The position numbers were made by a program, and so were the translations under genes. Below are positions 51,217-60,470 of a stretch of DNA of 64,000 bases, piece after piece. How positions within the stretch are numbered: position 1 is the stretch's first letter; every line of letters begins with the position of its first letter. The DNA is taken from positions 248,001-312,000 of the forward strand of contig NZ_DS483474.1 of NCBI RefSeq assembly GCF_000154285.1, given 5' to 3'. The notes under the pieces were generated by a model that was not told where the DNA came from, made no database searches, and was given only the letters and a program-made list of their open reading frames with translations. This DNA is from Amedibacillus dolichus DSM 3991 (GTDB taxonomy: Bacteria; Bacillota_I; Bacilli_A; Erysipelotrichales; Erysipelotrichaceae).

Positions 51217-51702
51217 ATGATGTTTGGATTTAAGAAAAAAGAAAGAATCGTCGAATTAGCATCTCCGGTGAATGGGAAGATGATTGATTTAAAAGAAGTA
51301 CCTGATAAAGTTTTTGCTTCGGAAATGATGGGGCCGGGAGTCGCATTTATTTCAAATGACGGCAAGATTTATTCTCCATGTGATGGTGAGCTTATAACTG
51401 TGTTTCCAACGAAGCATGCAATTGGAATTAAAGCTAACAATGGAGCAGAAATTTTGATTCATTTTGGATTGGACACGATTCAATTAGAAGGCAAAGGTTT
51501 TAAACAGGTTGCAAAAGAAGGGCAAAGGCTAAAAAAAGGAGATCTTATTTTAGATGTGGATATTGTATTTCTTCAAAAAAAAGGATATGCAATAGAAACG
51601 CCTATGGTTATAACAAATTCAGATGAATTTTATGTGAAAGTAAATAAACTTGCAAATGTATCAACAAATACAGAAGTAGTGATTACCTTAGAAAAGAAGT
51701 AG
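51217..51702 (+). CDS. PTS glucose-type IIA protein
   Basis: A 161-residue EIIA of the Crr/glucose group. The early ASPVNGKMIDLKEVPD, the active-site histidine in ILIHFGLDTIQLEG near residue 88 and the second histidine in TKHAIGIK near 69 match the family. It supplies phosphate to the IIBC permease of the same operon, which lacks a IIA domain. Two ATG codons in a row make the exact start uncertain by one residue. A RAT/terminator switch lies upstream. Confidence 0.92.
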   Translation: MMFGFKKKERIVELASPVNGKMIDLKEVPDKVFASEMMGPGVAFISNDGKIYSPCDGELITVFPTKHAIGIKANNGAEILIHFGLDTIQLEGKGFKQVAKEGQRLKKGDLILDVDIVFLQKKGYAIETPMVITNSDEFYVKVNKLANVSTNTEVVITLEKK

Positions 51703-51711
51703 TGATAGTAT

Positions 51712-52533
51712 ATGGAAGTAATAAAAAAATTAGGGAATAATGCAGCTATATGTAAAGATAATAGCGGAAGAGAATTGATTGCTATCGGATTAGGAATTGG
51801 TTTTCCTAAATGTCCGTATATATTGGAAGATTTAAGTAAGATTGATCGTACTTTCTATAACGTTGATAAAGAGTATTTGAATTTGTTTGAATATATTGAT
51901 TCTGAAATTTTTAGTATTGCAGCAGATGTGATAGATTTAGCTACAACAATGTTAAGTGTACCATTAAAACATAATGCACAATATACATTGGCAGATCATT
52001 TGAATTTTGCAATTGAACGTATGGATAAAGGTATGATTTTTTCAACCCCGATTTCAAATGAATTGAGAGATTTATATCCGGTGGAAGTAAAGATTGCTAA
52101 ATATACCTTAGGATTAATGAAAAAAAGACGGAATATTGATTTGCCAGAAGAAGAAATGTATGCAATCGCAATGAATATTATCAATTCAGAAGAAAATATA
52201 ACAGTATCAGGTAATGTTAAGCTTAAATCAGAGTTTATACGTGAAGTTGTTCACGTAATAGAAGCGCAAATGAACGTTTCGATAGATATGCATTCATTCA
52301 ATTATTCGAGATTTGCTTCACACATGCAGTATTTATTCAGAAGAAAAAACGAATGCACAGAAATAAGTAGTGCAAATAAAAAATTATTTGAAGTATTAAA
52401 AAATGAATACACAGAAACATATCAATGTGTATTATTGATTAAAAAACTGATTTTTGATAAATTTAATTGGAATATTGGCGATGAAGAAATTTTATATTTA
52501 ATTCTTCACGTCAATAGATTATGTTCACATTAG
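51712..52533 (+). CDS. LicT/SacY-family transcription antiterminator
   Basis: A 273-residue RNA-binding antiterminator. The first 55 residues are the CAT RNA-binding domain (VIKKLGNNAAICKDNSG), followed by PRD1 with LADHLNFAIERMD near 95 and PRD2 with FASHMQYLFRR near 203 and ILHVNRL near 264. PTS phosphorylation of the PRD histidines sets activity in this family. It should bind the two RAT sites at 51112 and 52533 and so control its own operon in response to substrate. It lacks PTS domains, unlike the activator at 11200. Confidence 0.93.
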   Translation: MEVIKKLGNNAAICKDNSGRELIAIGLGIGFPKCPYILEDLSKIDRTFYNVDKEYLNLFEYIDSEIFSIAADVIDLATTMLSVPLKHNAQYTLADHLNFAIERMDKGMIFSTPISNELRDLYPVEVKIAKYTLGLMKKRRNIDLPEEEMYAIAMNIINSEENITVSGNVKLKSEFIREVVHVIEAQMNVSIDMHSFNYSRFASHMQYLFRRKNECTEISSANKKLFEVLKNEYTETYQCVLLIKKLIFDKFNWNIGDEEILYLILHVNRLCSH

Positions 52534-52560
52534 GGTGTTACGATAGAATCGGCATAACCT
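52533..52560 (+). promoter_or_regulatory. Ribonucleic antiterminator (RAT) 2
   Basis: GGGTGTTACGAT, a four-base linker and ATCGGCATAACC form the bulged hairpin typical of LicT/SacY targets. It begins at the antiterminator stop codon and shares bases 52556-52560 with the next terminator. Confidence 0.8.
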
Positions 52561-52606
52561 TTACATAATTTGCATCTATAAGTGCATATTGCGTAAAGGT
52601 TTTTGT
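52556..52606 (+). terminator. Regulated terminator before the IIBC gene
   Basis: AACCTTTAC (52556-52564) pairs exactly with GTAAAGGTT (52593-52601), with further pairing inside (AATTTGCA with TGCATATT), and T follows. RAT 2 and this stem cannot form together. Confidence 0.82.
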
Positions 52607-52627
52607 TTTATGAGAGGATAAAGAGAT

Positions 52628-54025
52628 ATGAAAAAAGAAAAAGCTATACAAATTGCAGAAAATGTTTTAAAACAAATAGGTGGAAAGGATAATGTATCTA
52701 AAGTATTACATTGTCAAACACGTTTACGATTTAACTTGAAAGATGAGAGTATTGCAGATGATGCGAAGATTGAAGCAATTACTGGTGTATTAGGTGTAGT
52801 ACGTGCAGGTGGTCAGCTACAAGTTGTTGTTGGGACAGAAGTAAAAGATGTTTATAGAGAAATTTGTGAAATAGGAAATTTTGAAAATACAGATAAAGAC
52901 ATTGTTCCGGTAAAGAAAGAAAAAATCACTATCAAATCAATAGGAAATGGGATTTTAGATGCCATTTCCGGAAGTATGGGTCCAGCTATTCCAGCAATTG
53001 TGGCATCTGCATTCTTTAAAATGCTTGTTGCTGTATTGGGGCCAGATGTATTAGATGTATTACATGAAGGAAATGATTTATACACATTATTCACATTTGT
53101 AGGAGATGCAGCATTTTATTTCTTCCCGGTAATTGTTGGTTATACGAGTGCAAAGAAATTTAATTTGAATCCGGTACTAGGTATTTTAATGGGGGCTATT
53201 CTAATCCACCCGACATTTGTAGGTTTAGTTGGAAAAGAATTTACAGTTTATGGAATCCCATGCAATGTTCAAAGCTATGCTAGTTCAATTGTACCAATCA
53301 TTTTATCAAATTGGGTAATGTCATATATTGCTCATTTCTTTGATCGTATCATTCCCGGATCTATTCGTTCCGTATTCTCACCGGCATTTACCCTTGCTGC
53401 TATGTTACCAATTGCATTATGTGTGTTTGGACCAGCAGGAGCGTTTATTGGGGAATATGTAGTAGCTGCATTATTCTCATTAGAAGGTATTGCTGGATTT
53501 ATTGGTATTGGGTTAATCGCTGCTTTATATCCTGTTTTGGTAATGACCGGTATGCACATGGTATTGATTACAACGTTGTTCCAGATCTTTGCTACCAAGG
53601 GATTTGATGGTTTTGCAGCAGTTGCAGTTTCTGTTTCTAGTTTTTCAATTATGGGTGTTGGCATCGGTGCCTTCTTACGTTTGAAAAATAAAGAACAGAA
53701 AGCACTTGCGTTATCTTATGGAATTACCGCAATTGTTGCTGGAACATCTGAACCGACAATTTATGGTATATGCACAAAATACAAGAAACCATTCATTGGT
53801 CTGTTAGCCGGAGGATTCTTAGGTGGTGCATACGCAGGATTAACCGGAGTTATTGATGCTACTCTTGTTCCATCTTCCAATATATTTGCGGCATTATGTT
53901 TCCTTGGTAAATCACAAGCTAATGTGGTTAATGGGATTATTGCATGTGTAATTGCATTTGTAGCAACAGCCGTATTTGTATATTTCTTTGGTTTTGATAA
54001 AAACGAAAAAGATATTCAAGGTTAA
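52628..54025 (+). CDS. PTS IIBC permease, sucrose/beta-glucoside type
   Basis: A 465-residue membrane enzyme. The IIB domain has the phosphocysteine in VLHCQTRLRFNLKD near residue 29, then a linker to the IIC domain (about 105-455) with about ten helices and the ITAIVAGTSEPTIYGICTKY stretch near 371-390. There is no IIA domain, so the IIA at 51217 is its partner. The GH32 hydrolase and fructokinase downstream suggest sucrose or a derivative as substrate. Confidence 0.92.
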   Translation: MKKEKAIQIAENVLKQIGGKDNVSKVLHCQTRLRFNLKDESIADDAKIEAITGVLGVVRAGGQLQVVVGTEVKDVYREICEIGNFENTDKDIVPVKKEKITIKSIGNGILDAISGSMGPAIPAIVASAFFKMLVAVLGPDVLDVLHEGNDLYTLFTFVGDAAFYFFPVIVGYTSAKKFNLNPVLGILMGAILIHPTFVGLVGKEFTVYGIPCNVQSYASSIVPIILSNWVMSYIAHFFDRIIPGSIRSVFSPAFTLAAMLPIALCVFGPAGAFIGEYVVAALFSLEGIAGFIGIGLIAALYPVLVMTGMHMVLITTLFQIFATKGFDGFAAVAVSVSSFSIMGVGIGAFLRLKNKEQKALALSYGITAIVAGTSEPTIYGICTKYKKPFIGLLAGGFLGGAYAGLTGVIDATLVPSSNIFAALCFLGKSQANVVNGIIACVIAFVATAVFVYFFGFDKNEKDIQG

Positions 54026-54080
54026 TATAGAAAACGAGGGGAATAGCTCCCCTCAAGTCATTTAATAAAGAGGTGTTTAT

Positions 54081-54968
54081 ATGATAAATTCAAAAATTTA
54101 TTTGCCTAGTGGAGCATATTTTGATACATATATCATGGATTCAGAAATAAACTATCGTGAATTTAGAAAAAGACCTGCTATTATAGTTGCACCAGGTGGT
54201 GCGTATGCAATTCATGCTACGAAAGAAGGGGAACCTATTGCGCTTGAATTCATGAAAATGGGATACCAAATGTTTGTATTAAAATATTCTGTTGGTTCGG
54301 ATCGTGAACATCCAGAAAAAGGTATTTTAAAAGCTGCAAAGTATCCGCTCCAAGTTGTTGAGATGTTTGAAACATTACATATCATAAAACAAAATGCAGA
54401 ACAATGGAAAATTGATGTGAATCGTATATTTATGATGGGATTTTCAGCTGGAGGTCATGTTTGCGCATCTTGCGGGGTTCGTTGGAATGATCCTAGTATC
54501 ATAAAAGAATTAAGTTTTAAACCGAAAGAAAACGAATTAAAAGCAAAGGGAATTATATTGGGTTATCCTTTCTTAAGACCGAATAGTGAAGAATTTATGG
54601 TGCAACACAAGTTAGAAAGTGTAAAGAAAGTCCAAAAGATAATGAATTATGTCTTATATCAAACGAATACACCTTTATTGGAACAAATATATAAAGTGGA
54701 TTTATTAAACTATATTTCAACAGATACTGTACCAATGTTCATTTGGCATTCTATAGATGATCCGGTTGTTGATTCTCGAAATTCTACGAAATTCATCGCA
54801 AAATTATTAGAATTTGATGTGCAAGTAGAATATCATTTATTTGGTCATGGTGAACATGGAAAAGCGTTGGATAATAGGTTGACTCATATAGATGATGAGA
54901 TTGATTGTCATTTGAATCAATGGGTATTTTTGGCAGATTATTGGATGAACAGGATGGGAAGAAAGTAA
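54081..54968 (+). CDS. Alpha/beta hydrolase, esterase/acetylesterase-like (first)
   Basis: A 295-residue alpha/beta hydrolase. The oxyanion stretch VAPGGAYAIHA is near residue 36, the nucleophile is in MGFSAGGHVCAS near 122-133, the acid is in WHSIDDPVVD near 222 and the histidine in HGEHGKAL near 257. The pattern resembles small acetylesterases that act on sugar esters. It lies between the PTS permease and the sucrose hydrolase, so its job is probably to remove acyl groups from the imported sugar. A signal peptide is absent. Confidence 0.86.
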   Translation: MINSKIYLPSGAYFDTYIMDSEINYREFRKRPAIIVAPGGAYAIHATKEGEPIALEFMKMGYQMFVLKYSVGSDREHPEKGILKAAKYPLQVVEMFETLHIIKQNAEQWKIDVNRIFMMGFSAGGHVCASCGVRWNDPSIIKELSFKPKENELKAKGIILGYPFLRPNSEEFMVQHKLESVKKVQKIMNYVLYQTNTPLLEQIYKVDLLNYISTDTVPMFIWHSIDDPVVDSRNSTKFIAKLLEFDVQVEYHLFGHGEHGKALDNRLTHIDDEIDCHLNQWVFLADYWMNRMGRK

Positions 54969-54969
54969 T

Positions 54970-55866
54970 ATGATGAGAAAAGAAGATTATACAATTTTTG
55001 AATATCGTATGGGAAAAGAAATTAAATATGCAGATATGATACACGAAGAACGGTTACATGGAAAATTTGAAAAAATTTGTGTAAAGACAGAAACTGCTGG
55101 ATATGTAGATATATCTATTTATAGACCACTGAATTGGAATGGAAAAACGCCATTGAAAGCTGTATTCAATTTTCATGGAGGAGGAAATGTTTTAGGATAC
55201 TATGAGCAAGATGGAAAATACTGTCGGAAATTAGCAGATTTAACAAATTGTGCTATTTTGAATGTAGATTATGTTTTAGCACCGGAATTTAAGTATCCCA
55301 AACCGTTATTTTCAAGCTATGAGGCAATAGTGGAAGTTCTGAAACGCAACGAAGAATTATTGCTTGATAAAGAAAATGTTATGGTCATGGGACATAGCGC
55401 AGGCGGATATATTTCAGCATGCTTATCTTTAATCGATCGTGATAGAAAAGAAATCGGAATTAAGGGTGCTATTTTAGATTATCCTCCTCTACGACAAGAG
55501 ATAAGCGCAGATCTTCGAAAGGTACAAGATCCGTCCAAAGCAATTTCAGAAAATAGAATGCTGCAATATATCAATTGGTACTATAATAGTTTTGATGAGT
55601 TAGATGAAGAATTAGCATCGCCATTGTTGGCAGATCTTCATAATTTACCTAAAATGTTAGTGATAAGCGCGGAATTTGATTCATTAAAAAATGAAGAAAA
55701 AGCTTTCGCGGAAAAAATGAAACTAGCTGGCGGTGATGTAAAATATATCGAATATTCTTCTTGTCGTCATGGTTTTACACATGAATGCTTTGATGAGTAT
55801 ATGCCACAAGAAGCAGAGGAAGCATGGTGTGTAATGGCTGATTTTATTAAGGAGATTCTAGAATGA
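54970..55866 (+). CDS. Alpha/beta hydrolase, hormone-sensitive lipase-like esterase (second)
   Basis: A 298-residue esterase of the HSL group. NFHGGGNVLGYYE near residue 66 forms the oxyanion hole, MGHSAGGYISACL near 139 has the catalytic serine, SAEFDSLKNEEKA near 236 the Asp and CRHGFTHE near 262 the His. It is only distantly similar to the first esterase, which suggests two different ester bonds or positions. It starts one base after the first esterase stop. There is no signal peptide, so it acts in the cytoplasm. Confidence 0.86.
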   Translation: MMRKEDYTIFEYRMGKEIKYADMIHEERLHGKFEKICVKTETAGYVDISIYRPLNWNGKTPLKAVFNFHGGGNVLGYYEQDGKYCRKLADLTNCAILNVDYVLAPEFKYPKPLFSSYEAIVEVLKRNEELLLDKENVMVMGHSAGGYISACLSLIDRDRKEIGIKGAILDYPPLRQEISADLRKVQDPSKAISENRMLQYINWYYNSFDELDEELASPLLADLHNLPKMLVISAEFDSLKNEEKAFAEKMKLAGGDVKYIEYSSCRHGFTHECFDEYMPQEAEEAWCVMADFIKEILE

Positions 55867-55867
55867 T

Positions 55868-57175
55868 ATGGCAGCCAAAAAACTAAATTATCATTTGATG
55901 CCTAGAAAAGGTTGGTTAAACGATCCCAATGGGTTAGTTTTCTTTCATGGCAGGTATCATATATTTTATCAAGCTGACGAAGATGACTTACAAGGACGTA
56001 TGAATAAAGCTTGGGGACATTATTCAACCACTGATTTTGTAACATATACAAGGCATGAGCTGGCTATTTTACCAGATTCTGAATATGATATGAACGGAGC
56101 TTATTCAGGGAGTGCAATCATTAAAGAAGATACATTGTATTTGTTTTATACGGGAAATGTACGATATGCAGGAAATCATGATTATATACACTCGGGAAGA
56201 GAACAAAATTTAATTTGTGTAGAAAGTAAAGATGGATTCAATTTTAAAAACAAGCGCTGTCTTTTATCGAATAAAGATTATCCAAGAGATTGCACGAAGC
56301 ATGTGAGAGATCCTAAATTATTTATTTCAGAGGGGAATTATCATCTTTTATTAGGGGCACGTTTGCATGATGATACAAGCTGTGTTTTAGAATATATTAG
56401 TAAGGATCTTAATTCGTGGAAATACTTTCAACGATATACTCCTAAAAAAGATGTAGGGTATATGATTGAATGTCCTGATTTACTTAAAAATGAAAGCAAT
56501 AGTTTTATTATGTGTTGTCCACAAGGCTTTGTTAAAGAGCAAGAGATATTTAAAAATGTTTATGATTGTGGGTACTATAAAATTAAGGGGAAAGATTTAG
56601 TTGAATATCAAGCTTTAGATTACGGGTTCGATTTTTATGCTCCGCAAACATTTTATAATTCAAAACGATTGATTATGATGGCGTGGATAGGAATGCCGGA
56701 TAATGAATATCTTGATATATATGATGATTGGAATCAAACATTAAGTATGCCAAGGCAAATAGAATTTAAGGAAGGTAGAATGATACAAAAACCGATTGAT
56801 GAAATATTAAGCTTGCGAAAAGAGAAGAAGAAATATTGTCGCTCTTTTGCAATCTCGAAATCAAGCAATATTGAATTTGAAGCTGATAATGAATTTGTTT
56901 TGTCTTTAAATGATATAAAAATGGTATATAAGAAAAACGAATTATGTCTAGATCTTTCTAAATGTAACTGTAATAGAAATAAACGATATATTCAAAATAT
57001 AAAAGTGAATAAAATGTCGATATTTATAGATGAGACGGTACTTGAGATTTTTATTAATGATGGAAGATATACTATGACTTCAAGGTTTTATGATTCCAAT
57101 AATCAATTAAATATAAAAACAGAAGGCATTAAAGAGATGATAACTTATGAAATGAAGGGGGTTAAAATTTTATGA
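55868..57175 (+). CDS. Sucrose-6-phosphate hydrolase, GH32 family
   Basis: A 435-residue glycoside hydrolase. The nucleophile motif WLNDPNGLVFF is near residue 16, the RDPKLF motif near 148 and the acid/base ECPDLL motif near 200, all three hallmarks of GH32. It is shorter than the usual 480 residues because the C-terminal beta-sandwich is small. It should split sucrose-6-phosphate into glucose-6-phosphate and fructose. It follows the second esterase after one base and overlaps the kinase gene by four. Confidence 0.92.
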   Translation: MAAKKLNYHLMPRKGWLNDPNGLVFFHGRYHIFYQADEDDLQGRMNKAWGHYSTTDFVTYTRHELAILPDSEYDMNGAYSGSAIIKEDTLYLFYTGNVRYAGNHDYIHSGREQNLICVESKDGFNFKNKRCLLSNKDYPRDCTKHVRDPKLFISEGNYHLLLGARLHDDTSCVLEYISKDLNSWKYFQRYTPKKDVGYMIECPDLLKNESNSFIMCCPQGFVKEQEIFKNVYDCGYYKIKGKDLVEYQALDYGFDFYAPQTFYNSKRLIMMAWIGMPDNEYLDIYDDWNQTLSMPRQIEFKEGRMIQKPIDEILSLRKEKKKYCRSFAISKSSNIEFEADNEFVLSLNDIKMVYKKNELCLDLSKCNCNRNKRYIQNIKVNKMSIFIDETVLEIFINDGRYTMTSRFYDSNNQLNIKTEGIKEMITYEMKGVKIL

Positions 57176-58122
57176 AAAAGCTGTTAGCTATTGGAGAAGC
57201 GCTGATTGATATGATTCCTTCAAATGTTGGAAAAATTATGAATGTAAACAGTTTTTCTCCGAAATTAGGTGGTGCTCCTTTGAATGTGTGTGGTGCATAT
57301 TCAAAGCTTGGAGGAGTTAGCAATATTATTACAATGTTAGGAAACGATTCGTTTGGAGACAAAATTATTAAAGAATTGGAAGATTTTAATGTGCATGTAG
57401 ATTATGTGAAAAGAACAGATTTGGCAAATACTTCTTTAGCGTTTGTGGCTTTAGATGAACAAGCGAATCGTGAATTTTCTTTTTATCGAAAAATGGGTGC
57501 GGATATGTTGTTGTCTGAAAAAGATATAAATCCAGAGTGGTTTTTAGATGCATACGCGTTACATTTTTGTTCCGTATCATTGGGGGAATTTCCAATGCGT
57601 AAAGCGCATGATCGGGCATTAGAAATTGCTAAAGAGAAGAATATTGTTATTTCATTTGACCCTAATGTCCGTTTACCGTTATTTGAAGATTATGGATATC
57701 TAAGAAAAACAATTAACGAATACATTAACTATGCAGATATATTAAAAATTAGTGATGAAGAAGTGGAATTTATCTTTGAAAGTAAAAATATTGAAGATGT
57801 TTTGGATTCTTTATTTGAAAAAGGCGTAAAGTTAATAATTTATACAGCAGGTAAAGAAGGAGCAACAGCATATACAAAACATGTAAAAGTTTATTCAGAA
57901 GGAAAAAGGGTTAAGGCAGTAGATACAACGGGAGCAGGAGATGGCTTTATTGGTTGTTTATTATATCAATTGGCAAAAGATAAAGTAGAATTAGAGGATC
58001 TTGAAAGGCTTAAAGAAAATCAATTAAAGCATTATCTGGATATCGCAAATAAATTTTGTGCAATTTCTGTTACAAAAGAAGGTGCCATAGCAAGTTATCC
58101 AACATTTGAAGAATTAAAATAA
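57172..58122 (+). CDS. Fructokinase, PfkB family
   Basis: A 316-residue ribokinase-like sugar kinase. The N-terminal GEALIDMIPSNVG and GGAPLNVCGAYSKLGG near 30-45, and the C-terminal active-site DTTGAGDGFIGCLL near 248-261 with the catalytic Asp, are clear. It phosphorylates the fructose released by the GH32 enzyme. The ATG overlaps the hydrolase stop by four bases. It is the last gene of the operon, and a strong terminator lies about 90 bases later. Confidence 0.92.
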   Translation: MKKLLAIGEALIDMIPSNVGKIMNVNSFSPKLGGAPLNVCGAYSKLGGVSNIITMLGNDSFGDKIIKELEDFNVHVDYVKRTDLANTSLAFVALDEQANREFSFYRKMGADMLLSEKDINPEWFLDAYALHFCSVSLGEFPMRKAHDRALEIAKEKNIVISFDPNVRLPLFEDYGYLRKTINEYINYADILKISDEEVEFIFESKNIEDVLDSLFEKGVKLIIYTAGKEGATAYTKHVKVYSEGKRVKAVDTTGAGDGFIGCLLYQLAKDKVELEDLERLKENQLKHYLDIANKFCAISVTKEGAIASYPTFEELK

Positions 58123-58213
58123 GAAATTTAGAATACTTTGAATGGTTAAAGCAAGTATAAAATCAAAATATAGTTACATCATAAATAATATTTTAAATAG
58201 TATATTTCGTAAT

Positions 58214-58266
58214 AAATAAGCAGGCAATTCAACATACCTCTGTGAATTGCCCGCTTATTTATTTTT
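58214..58266. terminator. Bidirectional terminator between convergent units
   Basis: Arms 58214-58231 and 58243-58260 are complementary over 18 bases with one mismatch, with A/T runs on both flanks. It ends the sucrose operon and the reverse-strand DUF5662 gene. Confidence 0.85.
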
Positions 58267-58782
58267 TAACAGCTCTTTGCGAATATAAGCAATCGTTTGA
58301 TCCGTACCATGATCTCGTTGATAAATTAAAATATGTTCCAACAATGCTTTGGTGTTGGGGTGCATAAGAACATGGTGATAGCCACGCATAAAGTATTCAT
58401 AAGCACTGCCATCATGATAAGCGTCCTTCATATAGATTTTGGAAGCAGCGGTACGATCACAATACATTTCGATAACATAATTTAAGGGCATTTCCAAAGG
58501 CTGAATTCCATCGGCAGCATTATCTAACCAATACTCCCAATGATGCTTATTTCTTCCTTTGTGATGCAGCCAGCCAAGCGAATACCCCTTGACTTCCTTT
58601 TCCCGATCGATCGGACTGCGATTGCCTTGATAATAACGAGCACCGGCGGAAAACTCCACCCAAGAATATTTGGATAAATCATGCAGAAGCCCTTGTTTAT
58701 ATAAACCACAGCGAAAGCAAAGCTTGGTTACCGCAATCTTATGCTTTGTAATGGTTTTTAAATGTCCCCATATATTTGCCAT
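58255..58782 (-). CDS. DUF5662-family protein
   Basis: A 175-residue soluble protein of the DUF5662 group, known by LLHDLSKYSWVEF near residue 33, GWLHHKGRNKHHWEYW near 70 and a His-rich body (many HH and HxxH pairs) that looks metal-binding, similar to HD-type phosphohydrolase folds. Its function is not established. The start at 58782 follows GAGAGGTG on the reverse strand. It stands alone. Confidence 0.78.
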   Translation of the reverse strand: MANIWGHLKTITKHKIAVTKLCFRCGLYKQGLLHDLSKYSWVEFSAGARYYQGNRSPIDREKEVKGYSLGWLHHKGRNKHHWEYWLDNAADGIQPLEMPLNYVIEMYCDRTAASKIYMKDAYHDGSAYEYFMRGYHHVLMHPNTKALLEHILIYQRDHGTDQTIAYIRKELLKNK

Positions 58783-58829
58783 TCGCAACACCTCTCAATA
58801 ATAATATTGTATCATGGATTATGAAAAGG

Positions 58830-58860
58830 ACAAAAGAAAAGAGCCTATTGCTAAGCTCTT
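58830..58860 (-). terminator. Terminator of the sodium-dependent transporter gene
   Basis: On the reverse strand AAGAGC and GCTCTT form a six-pair stem with a ten-base loop, followed by TTCTTTT. The stem overlaps the stop codon region. Confidence 0.7.
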
Positions 58861-60322
58861 ATTTTGCTTTTCTGCGATTGGCAACCCATGCCTGTATCGG
58901 AAAATACAAGACGATTGCCAAGATCACTGTCGCAAGAATGAAATTCAAAGGCCATGTAAATTTTTCGATGTAGCCTTGGAAGAAGATTACCAGAATGATT
59001 ACCGGTAAAATATAGGCACAGTAGCTAAATAGTTTTGCCGGGAATTTTCTCCCTTTACCAGTATTCGCTTCGTTAATAAAGTTTTTCCAGCCCCAGCCAT
59101 AGCGATGTGTACAAAACATTAGATACAGCAAGGAGCCAAGTGGAAGCAAGTTGTTGGAAACGATGAAATCTTCCAAATCTTGAATGGTTGTTCCAACACC
59201 GAGTGGCTGAATATCCGATAAGATATTAAAACCAAGAGCACAAGGAAGTGATAGTACAATAATCAATACAAAATTTACGAGAACGGCCTTTTTTCTTGTC
59301 CAACCGCTGTCCATGGCATAGGCAACGATATTTTCAAACACGGCGATAATGGTTGTAAGTGCCGCAAAAGACATAAACAAAAAGAATAAAAAGCCCCAAA
59401 TACTTCCTCCTGCCATTGAATTAAATACATTTGGTAAGGTTACAAATACTAATCCCGGACCACTGTCAGCTGCCACTCCAAAGGAGAAGCAAGATGGGAA
59501 GATGATCAAGCCGGCAATAAAAGCAACCAAGGTATCTAAGATACAAACATTTAAGCTTTCCTGTGTTAAACGATGCTCTTTTCCGATATAAGAACCGAAG
59601 ATTGCCAAAGAACCGATACCTAAGCTTAAGGTAAAGAAGGCTTGTCCCATTGCCGCAAATACTGCATTGCCAATCCCGTTTTCAATCATTTTATGGAAGT
59701 CGGGAACCAGATAAAACTTCAAGCCTTCCATTGCATTTGGTAAGGTAAAAGCACGAACGACAAGCACCAACATAACGATGAATAGACATGACATCATGTA
59801 TTTCGATACCTTTTCAACTCCATTCTGCAAACCGCGGCTGCAAATGAAGAAACCGATGATGATGGTAGCTAGCATCCAAAAAATATTTTGCCACGGATCT
59901 GCCAACATGTTGCTAAAGGTTGCGCTGACTTCTTCCGTATGCAAAGAACCATTAAAGTGTCCGCTCAACATTTTGAAACAATAATTCAGCATCCAACCTC
60001 CGACTGTTGTGTAAAACATCATCAAAAGGTAGTTGCCTCCAATTGCAAAATATTTGATGCCATGCCACTTGGTTTTGGGTGGCTCTAAGACATCAAAAGA
60101 TTGTGCCGATGATTTCTGTGAAGCACGTCCAACCGAAAATTCCATAACCATGATCGGTAAGCCGAGAATCACTAAAAAGATTAAATAGAGCAGTACAAAT
60201 GCAGCTCCGCCGTATTGACCGGTGATATAGGGGAAACGCCATACATTTCCCAAACCTACGGCACAGCCTGCGCTAATTAACAAAAAGCCCAGACGCGACG
60301 AGAATTTCTCTCTGTTTTTCAT
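58859..60322 (-). CDS. Neurotransmitter:sodium symporter family transporter
   Basis: A 487-residue transporter of the NSS/SNF family, with about 12 helices. The first helix carries GCAVGLGNVWRFPYITGQYGG-type residues (20-40), the sodium and substrate site of LeuT-like proteins. Bacterial members import amino acids such as tryptophan or leucine with sodium. I choose the start at 60322 after AGAGGGA on the reverse strand; the frame is open to 60412 without a good ribosome site. Confidence 0.9.
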   Translation of the reverse strand: MKNREKFSSRLGFLLISAGCAVGLGNVWRFPYITGQYGGAAFVLLYLIFLVILGLPIMVMEFSVGRASQKSSAQSFDVLEPPKTKWHGIKYFAIGGNYLLMMFYTTVGGWMLNYCFKMLSGHFNGSLHTEEVSATFSNMLADPWQNIFWMLATIIIGFFICSRGLQNGVEKVSKYMMSCLFIVMLVLVVRAFTLPNAMEGLKFYLVPDFHKMIENGIGNAVFAAMGQAFFTLSLGIGSLAIFGSYIGKEHRLTQESLNVCILDTLVAFIAGLIIFPSCFSFGVAADSGPGLVFVTLPNVFNSMAGGSIWGFLFFLFMSFAALTTIIAVFENIVAYAMDSGWTRKKAVLVNFVLIIVLSLPCALGFNILSDIQPLGVGTTIQDLEDFIVSNNLLPLGSLLYLMFCTHRYGWGWKNFINEANTGKGRKFPAKLFSYCAYILPVIILVIFFQGYIEKFTWPLNFILATVILAIVLYFPIQAWVANRRKAK

Positions 60323-60470
60323 ATAAATCCCTCTTTCATTTGTTGATATTTTAGCGGATTTATAAGGAATTATCAACGTATATGACAGATAAAAAAAGAA
60401 AATAAGAGTCAAGATATGAAATTTTTAGGGAATAATGATATACTAAGGAAAGAAAACGAGGTGTATAGAA

